Of a stretch of DNA of 48,668 bases, positions 20,424-30,600 are shown one piece after another. Position 1 is the first letter of the stretch; every line of letters starts with the position of its first letter. Both the position numbers and the translations under genes were made by a program. The notes under the pieces were generated by a model. It was not told where the DNA came from. It saw only the letters and a program-made list of their open reading frames with translations, and ran no database searches. Source of the stretch: a bacterium (lineage in GTDB: Bacteria; Bacteroidota; Bacteroidia; CAILMK01; JACPUW01). The stretch covers positions 1 to 48,668 of the forward strand of contig WGNN01000013.1 in NCBI GenBank assembly GCA_016124515.1, read 5' to 3'.

Positions 20424-21059
20424 TCAACTTTCTATTTCTTCGGTTTCGCCGTAATAGAAGCGAAGACTCTTAACCACTTGATCCAATTGCTCGCGGTATT
20501 TTGGCTCCACGGCGGTTTGGTCTTTAATGTCAATGCTTATCATTACGTCTTTGGCAATTTGAGAATAAGTAGCTTCATTGCCGCTTTTGCACAAACTGCC
20601 ATTGCTGCCATTGGCAAAGGTATAATCGAGGCTTTCGTCGCAAAGGTCTTTGTAAATAGAGAGCAGGTCGCTGCTTATTTCTTCGCCATAAACGCTTACT
20701 TCGGCTTTGCTGTCGGGAATTTCTATAATAAACCCATCGCCATTGCCGCTTTTGTCTATGCCTTTCCAGCTTTGGGGAATATCAATGGCAAATTTGAATC
20801 TAAGACTGTGGAGTGTTTTTAAGCCACGTGCTTTGTCGGTTGAGTGGGCGGGTACCACTTCGGCTTCATCAGTTATCAGCTCTTTGTCGGCTTTGTTTTC
20901 GGTGCTGTTTTTGGTGGAATTTGGGCTGGCTTCAGCTTCTTCTGCAAGGCTGTTTTGCAGGGTATCGGGCGTTTCAGTTGATTTTTTGGTAGAAGAATTT
21001 CCGCAGGCGGCAGAAATAAATAATAGGCAGGAATAAATAAGTAAGTTGCGCATAAACAC
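20424..21059 (-). CDS. Hypothetical lipoprotein
   Basis: Lipobox FISAACG; Ser/Thr/Glu-rich linker then a small folded region. Confidence 0.6.
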   Translation of the reverse strand: MFMRNLLIYSCLLFISAACGNSSTKKSTETPDTLQNSLAEEAEASPNSTKNSTENKADKELITDEAEVVPAHSTDKARGLKTLHSLRFKFAIDIPQSWKGIDKSGNGDGFIIEIPDSKAEVSVYGEEISSDLLSIYKDLCDESLDYTFANGSNGSLCKSGNEATYSQIAKDVMISIDIKDQTAVEPKYREQLDQVVKSLRFYYGETEEIES

Positions 21060-21070
21060 CTTTTTGGTGC

Positions 21071-21565
21071 TTACAAACTTACATATTGTTCCAGGTTGTA
21101 GAGTTCTTTTTTAATTCCTTGTTTGTTGCCCGATATGGCCAATGTGCTGCGCAGAAGCAATTTTTCTACCCGCGTAAATTCTTTGATGGACAACACACTG
21201 TTTTCGTCATTACCAAAAAGCGTGTACACACGTTTCTTTTCAATATTGAGTTCGGGGTCGGTAATTTTTAAGACGAGCTTTTCACCGTCAACCTTCTCAA
21301 TAATTTCCATTACGGTTTGGGTACCCACTTTGGAGTACTCAATCCATTTGGTACCGTCGGGGTCAATCATTTCTACCCGATGTACTTCATCTTTCATTTG
21401 CGGGAATAAATCCACATTCGTGATGCGTTCCCACAATTCTGTTTTGGAGCAATTAAACTCTTTAGACAATTCTGAACTTTGTTCGACAGGGGCACAGAAA
21501 CCCACCAATACGAATGAAAAACCTAGAGCCAGCAGAATGCCTACGAAAAAAAATAAAGATCTCAC
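21071..21565 (-). CDS. SRPBCC (polyketide cyclase/START)-like membrane-anchored protein
   Basis: ELWERITNVDLFPQMKDEVHRVEMI... pattern; likely GTG start at 21565 before RSLFFFVGILLALGFSFVLVGF. Confidence 0.6.
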   Translation of the reverse strand: MRSLFFFVGILLALGFSFVLVGFCAPVEQSSELSKEFNCSKTELWERITNVDLFPQMKDEVHRVEMIDPDGTKWIEYSKVGTQTVMEIIEKVDGEKLVLKITDPELNIEKKRVYTLFGNDENSVLSIKEFTRVEKLLLRSTLAISGNKQGIKKELYNLEQYVSL

Positions 21566-21901
21566 TTTAACGCCGTTGTATTTGAAGGCAAATATATCCC
21601 AATGTTTGAAACAACCAAATAAAATCGCATTTAAGTTGCTGAAAAACAGAAGGTAGTTGAATGCGACATGCTTGCATGAAAGAAGCAATATGGGCCGAAA
21701 CAATGCAGTGGAGCGGTTTTTCGTCGAATTAAAATAGCCTTTTTTAGCCAATAAACGCAGTTTTTTAGTTGGAGTGAGAAATGCTCTTCACTTGTGGATA
21801 AAAAAATTAATTCGCCGAAAGTGCGGTTGGTTAACGGAAAAATAATCTATATTTATCTTTTACAATTAAGGATTCAGCCTCTGATGAGGCATCTTCAGCT
21901 A

Positions 21902-24142
21902 ATGTTTATCCAAAATCACATACCCACTCCCTGGGGAAAGGGAAGTTCGGCGAATATCCGCTACGATTTGTCGGCGGGTTTGAGCGTAGCCTTGGTGGCT
22001 TTGCCACTTTGTTTGGGCAAGGCCCTGGCCTCCGGTGTGCCACTGTCATCGGGCATAGTAGCCGTGGTGGTTAGTGGTTTGTTGTTCTCCTTGTTTTCGG
22101 GTTCGCAGGTGGCTGTTAAAGGGCCTGCCGCCGGTCTCATTGTAGTTACCCTGGGGGCAATGGAATATTTTGATACAGGAAATATTATTGAAACTTTTAA
22201 ACTGGTTTTACCTATTTATATATGCGCCGGTGCGGTTCTGTTATTGTTAGGTATTTTCAAAATGGGCAAACTGGCGGATTTTTTTCCTACTTCTGTGGTG
22301 CGTGGAATGCTGGCGGCCATTGGTGTTATCATTTTTGCCAAGCAGCTCGATATTGGTTTTTTGGGTGAAAAGTCACCCTTTAAACACACCTTGGAAATTA
22401 TTTCAAACCTCGGCTATTATATCAGCCACATCAATCCGGTGGTTACCATTATCACAGTCAATTCGCTGGTTATTATGCTTTTGCTGCCGCGCTTAAAACT
22501 CAGAATTCTCAAAATACTTCCGCCTCCCGTTTGGGTTATGTTGTTGTCGGTACCTATGGTTTTTATGTTTAACCTAACCCAAAATCGCGAGTTGCACATG
22601 CTGGGCCGCAGTATACATCTTGGCCCCGATTTATTGATAAACCTGCCTGAAAATATCATTGCAGATGTCATTTTCCCTGATTTCTCGCAGATTGGCAATC
22701 CAATGTTTTGGTTTTTTGTGCTTTTGGTTGGTTTGGTTTCTGTAATAGAACACCTGGCCTCGGCCAAGGCGGTAGAAAGTCTTGACCCCTACAAAAGAAA
22801 GGCCGGTATGAACAGGGAATTAATTTGTTCGGGGCTCGCTACTATGGTTTCAGGTTTGGTTGGTGGCTTGCCGGTTATTGCGGTTATTGCGCCCAGCACG
22901 GTGAATATTAACCAAGGGGCACGCACGGTTTGGGCTTCGTTTTACCAAGGGCTTTTTGTTTTTGCTTTCGTTTTTTTCTTTGGCCGCTATATAGAGTTTG
23001 TACCACTTGCTGCCTTGTCTGCCATACTTATTCACACAAGTTTCAAATTGGTTTCGCCAAAAGTATTTAAAGATTCGTACCTGCGTGGTGGCGAGCAGTT
23101 TATTATATTATTAGGAACCATGTTTGCCATACTCAGCTATGGCTTGGTTAGCGGTATTGCCTTGGGTATTGGCCTCACATTGCTTATTCACAGCCTTAAG
23201 TCAGGTATGTCTGTCAAGTTGTTTTTTCGCTATTTGCTAAGGCCTGGAATCAGGGTGATACATGAAAATGAAGACATTATTATAAAACTAAAAGGAATTG
23301 CCAACTTCTTTAACATACTCAAAATAAAAAAACTGATAGAAGCCGTACCCGGTGGTAAACACATTTTATTAGAATTTTCGTCAGCCAGGTTGGTTGACCA
23401 TACCGTTTTGGAGTATGCCCACAAGCACAGCAAAGAATACAACAGGTTGGGCGGCAATATGGAATTGGTGGGGCTCGATGTGCATACCACCTCAAGCACA
23501 CATCCTTTTTCGCTGCATGTAAATTTGCCCAAGAAAAGGCGTTTGTCGCGAAGGCAACAACATTTGCAACTTTACGCACAAGAAAACAATTGGCAGTTTC
23601 AGCCCGAACTCAACTGGCATACCACACAGTTTGACCGCTATAATTTTTTTGCAGCCCGTCCGGTTGAGTTTGAAAAAAACATTATTACCGGAACCTACCA
23701 AAACCTTGGGCTCACCTGGCGAATTAGCGATATTACTTTTGACGAAGGCGCCTTGGTTGCCAAAGAGGTGTTTCACACCACGGTGCATTTAATTGAACTC
23801 CCTTTCGAACTCCCCACTTTTTCGCTTGAAAAAGAACATTTTACTGATAAGGTGCTGGCCCTTGCCGGTTTCAATGATATTGACTTTGACAGAAACGACC
23901 TTTTTTCAAAATCATTTTTGCTACATGGCGACAACAAGCCGGCTATAGAAAGCTGGTTTACCGAAGAGCTGCGCGATTTTTTTCTCAACCACGAAATCTA
24001 CCACCTGGAGAGTGCCGGCAAGTCACTCATGCTGTTTCAGTACTTCAGGCTGGCGAGTGTAGAAAACATCAAAAAGATGGTTGACTTTGGTGACGAACTC
24101 ATGGGCGTGTTGCACAAAATACACCTTGCACAAGCCAATTGA
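21902..24142 (+). CDS. SulP family inorganic anion transporter with STAS-like domain and extra C-terminal domain
   Basis: YDLSAGLSVALVALPLCLGKALASGVPLSSGIVAVVVSGLLFSLFSGSQVAVKGPAAGL; STAS-like IIIKLKGIANFFNILKIKKLIEAVPGGKHILLEFSSARLVDHTVLE; about 230 further residues. Confidence 0.88.
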   Translation: MFIQNHIPTPWGKGSSANIRYDLSAGLSVALVALPLCLGKALASGVPLSSGIVAVVVSGLLFSLFSGSQVAVKGPAAGLIVVTLGAMEYFDTGNIIETFKLVLPIYICAGAVLLLLGIFKMGKLADFFPTSVVRGMLAAIGVIIFAKQLDIGFLGEKSPFKHTLEIISNLGYYISHINPVVTIITVNSLVIMLLLPRLKLRILKILPPPVWVMLLSVPMVFMFNLTQNRELHMLGRSIHLGPDLLINLPENIIADVIFPDFSQIGNPMFWFFVLLVGLVSVIEHLASAKAVESLDPYKRKAGMNRELICSGLATMVSGLVGGLPVIAVIAPSTVNINQGARTVWASFYQGLFVFAFVFFFGRYIEFVPLAALSAILIHTSFKLVSPKVFKDSYLRGGEQFIILLGTMFAILSYGLVSGIALGIGLTLLIHSLKSGMSVKLFFRYLLRPGIRVIHENEDIIIKLKGIANFFNILKIKKLIEAVPGGKHILLEFSSARLVDHTVLEYAHKHSKEYNRLGGNMELVGLDVHTTSSTHPFSLHVNLPKKRRLSRRQQHLQLYAQENNWQFQPELNWHTTQFDRYNFFAARPVEFEKNIITGTYQNLGLTWRISDITFDEGALVAKEVFHTTVHLIELPFELPTFSLEKEHFTDKVLALAGFNDIDFDRNDLFSKSFLLHGDNKPAIESWFTEELRDFFLNHEIYHLESAGKSLMLFQYFRLASVENIKKMVDFGDELMGVLHKIHLAQAN

Positions 24143-24143
24143 A

Positions 24144-24686
24144 TCAGTTGCCCAGGTACTGCGCCGGAATTTTCATTCCCTGCACTTCGTTTTCCCAGGT
24201 GCAGTTGAGTATCCACCAGCGTTTGCCATCAAAAAATAGCTGAAACAAATTGACACCGCGTACTTGATAGCCTTTTTGGTCGGGCGAACTTTTGATGACA
24301 TAGGTGCTTAAAACCTGCGCTATATGTCCCACCATATCTGTTTTTGTAAAAGTTTCCACTTCGTAGAACGAGCTTATTTTGCCGTGGTTTGACGAGAGTT
24401 TGATAAATTCATCACAATCCATTGATATTTCTTCGGCAGTTGAGTCGTTTGATGGCGTTACCATTACCAGTTTGGCTTCCGGATGCCACAGGCTTTTGAA
24501 ACGAGTCCAATCGCGTTCTTCGTTGGCTTCGCCCGATATTACTTCGTACAAGGCATTTATTATGGCTTCAATGCTTTCTACATCTTTGGGGTTGGCAGGT
24601 TTTATTTCATACGCACCGTGCTGTGCAAAGGCATTGGCTGTGCTCAGCGCCAACACAAGGGCAAGTATAGATAATTTCAATTTCAT
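24144..24686 (-). CDS. NTF2/SnoaL-like secreted protein
   Basis: DVESIEAIINALYEVISGEANEERDWTRFKSLWHPEAKLVMV pattern; signal peptide. Confidence 0.7.
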   Translation of the reverse strand: MKLKLSILALVLALSTANAFAQHGAYEIKPANPKDVESIEAIINALYEVISGEANEERDWTRFKSLWHPEAKLVMVTPSNDSTAEEISMDCDEFIKLSSNHGKISSFYEVETFTKTDMVGHIAQVLSTYVIKSSPDQKGYQVRGVNLFQLFFDGKRWWILNCTWENEVQGMKIPAQYLGN

Positions 24687-24690
24687 GTTG

Positions 24691-24698
24691 CAAAGCTA
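24691..24698 (-). promoter_or_regulatory. TAnnTTTG -7 element upstream of the NTF2-like gene
   Basis: Minus strand reads TAATAGCTTTGCAACATG: stop of the giant gene, element, next start. Confidence 0.4.
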
Positions 24699-27600
24699 TT
24701 ACCGCAGCACCATTACACTTCCGGTTTTTGTATAGGTTTCGCCATTGGTGGTGGTAAGTTCTATATAATATAAGTACACACCCAGTGGAACAAACTCCTG
24801 ATTTACTGTGCGTCCATCCCAAGGCACTCCGCGGTTGGTTTCATAAAGTACCTGCCCCCAGCGGTTGTATATACGCATGGTATAAATGTTGGGAATAAAG
24901 GCACCTTTTGGTCCGAACGCATCGTTGAGTCCTTTGCTCATATCGGGTGTAAATGCAGTTGGAATGTAAATTAGCGGTTCTTGGGTAATACAAATGGTGG
25001 TTGACCAGGCCACTGCATTTTCTCCGCCTTTTTGCTCCATGGCCTTTACGCGGTAGCAATAAGTCATAAATGAATCATTGAGTCCTGTATCTACAAATGC
25101 GGTAAATCGAGAATCGATATTGGCCACAAACTCAAAGCCTGAAGAGTCGGTAGATCGGTAAATTTCATAGTGATCTACACTGTCTTGCCAATTTACATAT
25201 TCGTTCCATTTTATTGAATTGGCTCCTTTCAGGTTTCCGCCGTACAACGATAGGATGCATGCTTCGTTACTTGCGGGTCCAATGTTGTCACAATTGTCTT
25301 CAACCGCTATTTGGTAACAGTAGTTGGAGAAATTGTCGAGATTGGTAGAGTCCACATCGCTGGTATTGGCTACCTCAGATTTTTTCACAAGACTGTAATC
25401 TGTTTCGTTGAATTTCTTGCGCATGATGTTGTAGGTTCTGGCGTCGTAGTTGAGGCTCTTGTTCCATTTTAAGCGCACACCCAGGTTGTGGCTAAGTACC
25501 GACGCCGAGCTCAGATAAACCGGATCGGGCCGGCCGCGGTCTATGCCCATTGCCGTATCGGAATTTGAAGTGCTTGAGTAACTCAAATCTTTGCTTATGG
25601 CATTTATATAGTACTCATATATGGTGGTGTCGCAGCCAATATTTGTGTCTTGAAAGTTGAAAATACTGTCGCTACGTGTCTTGCCCACCTTCAGGGTTTT
25701 TATCAGGTTGTTGTCGCGGTAAATTTCAAAATCCTTCACGTTCCAGCCTCGGTAGTTCATCCAGGTCAGGTCTATTTGCGAGCCATTGCGCAGGGCATCA
25801 AGTGCCACGGGGCGGTGCACAGGAGAGGGTTTGGGCTGCGCGTTTCCGCATGAGTCGGTTACCGTTATTCTAAATTCCCAGGTATTGCGCACAGGTGCGC
25901 CAAGGGTATTGTCGGTGTAGCTCAGTCCGGTCACGTTTTCTACCAAGGTATCCCACACATTGTCGTTGTAGGCTTTGTAGCTTATGGTGTAGTATTTGGC
26001 GTCTTTCGAAGCACTTGCATTCCAGTTGAGTTCAATTTGGTTTTTGTTCTTAAAAGTAACATATTGAATGGTGGTAGCTTTCGGCAAGGTGGTGTCAAAA
26101 CCTATTACGTTTTCAATATCTGATTGGCTGCTGATGCCAAATGGCGAGACCGCTTCCACATAAAAATCTATGGATTCGCCGCAGCCCACCGTAGAATCTT
26201 TAAAGTGGAACTGTGTGCCCGGAACGGTGCCGATTTTGGTGAAGCCCGCGCCTGCTACATTGCTGTAAATGTTGTAGTTGGAAACGTTGAATCCATAATA
26301 TTGCGACCACGACAAATCAGATTGCAGGTTCAAATTTTCAACTTGTAGTTGTATCGGCGCATGCAACATACTGGTATCGCCATCGCTGCCGCAGGTATTG
26401 GTCACCGTAAGTCGGTAATAGCCATATTTGTTTGTAGTATTGGTGGTGTAGGCAAATGTGGTATCGTTTCTATTGCTTTGTTGTGCTATGAGGGTGTAGG
26501 CTTTGTTCAGCGTATCGCGCCAGTAGAGGTTGTAGCCGGTAAAATATTTCTCTTCTGTGCGGTCCACCTTGTTCCATGTCAGCATCACTTCACCATTGGT
26601 TTCACCGGTTTTTGTTACGGTGGCATTTACCATCATCGGAGCTCCGGGCAGTGGCCTTATGTGTTGCCTAAAGGCTTGCGTATCGGTTTCTGAACGTTGT
26701 TTTATGTTGCTGTTGTAGGCTGTAATGCGGTAGGCGTAGTGCTCATTGCTCTGCACGTTGCTGTCAGCATAGGTTACAAAAGGCGACATTACGGTGTCAA
26801 TTACTTTCCAGGGTTTGCCGTCTATACTTCTATTGATAAAATACATGTCAACAGCGTTTTGCAATCCTTTGGGTTCTGTCCAGTTGAGATAGGTGGTCGG
26901 ATCGCAGGTGTCGCGCTTGTAGTTGAAAATAAAATTGCTTGCATCACCGCTAAAAGGCGAAATATGGCTGGCATTGCACGAGTCAATAGCCTCAATAGCA
27001 TAAGTGTAAATGCTGTCGCGGGCATTGCCTACAGCGGTTCGGTAAGTCGATTGGCGGATGACCGTGTCAAGAAATGTTCTGTTGCCGCTGCCGTCCACTT
27101 CATATACACGGTAGTATTTCACATCGCTGTTTTTGTCGTAGTTCCACCGCAGTTCCAGTGTTTTGCTGTTTACCACCGATGCAGCGTAAAAGTCGGGTGC
27201 AGGTGGTGTAATGGTGTCAAACGGAGTAAGGCTCACCCAGTTCGATGTAGTTGAGCGAATTCCTGATTTTTCGGTTGCTGTAATGCGGTAATTCACTTGT
27301 TGGTTGCAGCCTACATTTTGGTGGGTAAATGTGGTATCGCCGCCGGCCACAGCGCCAGCTCGCATCCAATTGCCATTGTTGTTGTATTCTACCTGATAGC
27401 TGTCAATGGCATAGCCAACAAAGGGGCGCCACACCAGGTGGTTTTCAAAATTGCCGGGTGTTCCGGTCAGGTGCACGGGTTTGAAATTATCCGACGGATT
27501 GGCATTAAGGCAGGAGTCGAGTGCTACTACTTTGTAAGAGAAGTAGTTGGTAGCCAAATTTACGGTGTCTAAATAAGTAGAGTTTTGTTTTTTGTAGGCA

Positions 27601-30600
27601 AACAATACGATGCCGTCGGTTAGGTAAGCCAGTCCGTTTTTCGATTTCTGAATGGCAAAACCGTAAGTGTCCATAGAGTCAACACCCGTAAAATCGAGCT
27701 TGATGTATTGGTTGTCTATTACAGTAATGTTTCTAATGGTTGGTTTGTCGGTGGCTTGCAGGTCAATGGCCACACCTGAAGTGGTATCTGAATAGGCTTG
27801 ATGAGCGAGGTTGTCTTCGGCTGCAATGCGATAGGTAATAACCGTATTGCAAGGGGCAGGAAAGCGTGTGAACGTGTTTTTTGCCGCGCTGATGGTATCT
27901 ACATCGGTAAACACACCGCCTATGAGCTGTTGCAAAATATAGCGCTGCACGCCAAAACCTTCGTAGTTTGTCCAGCTCAGGTTGTGCTGCAATTGGCCAT
28001 AACCAAAGCTCATATCCATGGTTTTGTGTATAGAAAGCGTATCAGAAGTGGTTCCGCACGAGTCTATGTTTACCAGAAAATAATGGTGGGTAAGTGATTT
28101 GGTATTGAGCCCGGTTTGGGTAAAAGTTGAATCAGTCAGTGATATTTTGTCTTTCAACAAGCTGTAGTTGGCTTGGTTGTCGGCGCGGTAATACAGTTGG
28201 CTATAGGCTACAAAGCGTTCACCTTGCTGTTTTTGCCAATAGAGCGATACTTCGCCATTACTTACGTCTGTTTCAGTTATCGAAGCTGTATAAATGCGGG
28301 GTGGATGTGTTTGGTAAATGCTTGGCGCAAAAACCGGTGAATAAGCCACATCGCCACCGTTGTTTTCTACAGCTTTTACGCGGTAAGTATAGTTATGGTA
28401 TTGGCTTACATTGTCGGTAAAACTCAAAGTGGTGTTGCTCAGGTTGCCCAAGAGCTTCTCGGGTTTGCCATCTACACTTCGGTACAATTCATAGCGGTTC
28501 AGTCCTTTTTCAAATGCATTATAGGCATTCCAGCTCAGCAGCAATTTTCCGTTGCAACCCACGGTTTGGCTTTGCATGATAATAAGTGGTGCCGGATTCG
28601 ATTTGTAATAACTTTCGTTTTCGGTACATGAATCAATGGCTATGAGTGCATATTCATACACCGAATCTGTTGTTACATTGTCGGTATAAATCAATTTGTT
28701 GAGCAGGGTGTCAAGCGCTTTGAATTTGGTTTTGGGCCCGCGACGGAATATGATGTATTTGTGGGCATCGTCGGAGGCGCTTTTGTTCCAGGCTATTTCT
28801 ACTTTGTTGGTTCCGGTTGTAGATACATACCTCACTACCGGCGGAATAGGGCTGATGGTATCAAAAGGTTTCAGTTTGATGGTATCGGAGTAGGCAATAA
28901 ACCTGCTGTTAGCATCCACTGCTTTTATGCGGTATATTATGGTATCAAAGCAATACAGATTTTGGTGGATGTAGCTTGTGGTTGCCGGTGTTACCGTAGT
29001 TAGCTGCACAAAGTCGGCCTGCACTTTGTCAAAGGTTTCCACTTGGTATTCTTTCACCTTGAAACCTTCGTAAGCCGACCACCACAAATGGTTTTCCTGA
29101 TTGGCTCCTTCGCCTTTCAATTGCACGGTCCGCTGCAAAATGTTGTTTACCGAGCGGTTGTTTACCGAGCAAGAGTCAATGGCTATGATGCGGTAGGAGA
29201 AGGTATCGTTTTTGGCGGTAATGGGGTGGTGCACAAAGGTTTCTTTTGCCGCTGTGCCTTTGTTTATCGTTTTCAGCAGGCTCAGGCTTCCATTGTTCAG
29301 GGCATAGTAAATATCGTATTTCACCACATCGCCCGAGCTCGATTGCTGCCACTCCAATTGTATGGCAGTATCGCTTTGCACGGTGGTAAAGTTCACTTTT
29401 GGCGCCTTGGGTTTAATGGTGTCAAAAGGTGTCACTGTTACGGCATTTGAATACACGCTTAGTTTTGAGCCTTTTTCTTTGGTTCTTATGCGGTATTCAT
29501 ACGGTTGGTTGCAGGGCAGGCTGTTGTAGCCAATCGTTTTGGTGGAGCGGTTCAGTTGGTTCAGTTTGCTCCACACACCATTTTTCTTCACTTCTACATA
29601 ATAGCTGTCCACAGCAAAACCTTCATAGAATGTCCAGTTCAAGCGGTCTGCCAAGTTTAGGGCGGTTCCTTGCAGAAAAACGGGGCAATGCAATTCAGCA
29701 TTGGGCGAGAAGTTTTGTCCGCAACTATCCACGGCAATTACCCCAATACAATAACTTCTTGTGGCGGTATTTTTGGTGGTAATGGGTAGGGTTATGGTGT
29801 CTTTTTTCGGATCACTCAGGGTGGTTATGTTGGTGTTTTGCAGCGATGAACCGTTGTATTCAAGGGCTATTATCAGGTAGTCTTTCACATCGCCTGCCGG
29901 TGATTTTATAAAGGATATTTCAGTGGTGGTATCGCCTATGTTCGACGTGTACAAAATGTCGATTGCCGGTGCAGCAATGGTGTCTTTGGCCCTTACTACC
30001 GACGAATCGGAATAGCTGTAATGGATGTTTCCGGTGGTTTTTTCCTTGGTTTTCAGTCGGTAGGAGTAGCTCAGGCCGCAAAGCACGTCGCTATTGTCAA
30101 GGTAGCTCGAGTCGCCGTTGCCCAGCGAGGCTATGGTTACCCATTTGTTGTTTATGGTATCGTATCGCTGCACAAACTGGCTGTCAATACTGTAGCCACG
30201 GTATTGGTTCCACCGCAGCTTGCCCGCTCGTTGTCCGGCATAGGTTTTCAGATTTACCGGACAATGCACCGATGAAAAGTCGCCGGCATTGCCGCAGGAA
30301 TCTTGCGCCAATACTTTGTAGCAATAGTGCTTGTTGTTGTTGGTAAGGCTTTTTTTATCGTGGTAAATATTTTGCGTGGCGGTGGTTTTTATGGTTCCCA
30401 CACTGCTGAAGGAACCACCGTTAACCGCGCGGTAAATTCCATATTGGGTTACTTCGGTATTGCTGCTTTTCTTAAACTCAACTTTGGTGCTGTTCCAGTT
30501 GGTAATGCTTACATTGAGCAATTCTGGTGCACCAGTGGGTGGTGTGTTGTCCACCGTGGTTGACGTTACGGTATTTGAAGTGTAATCGCAATACAAAGGA

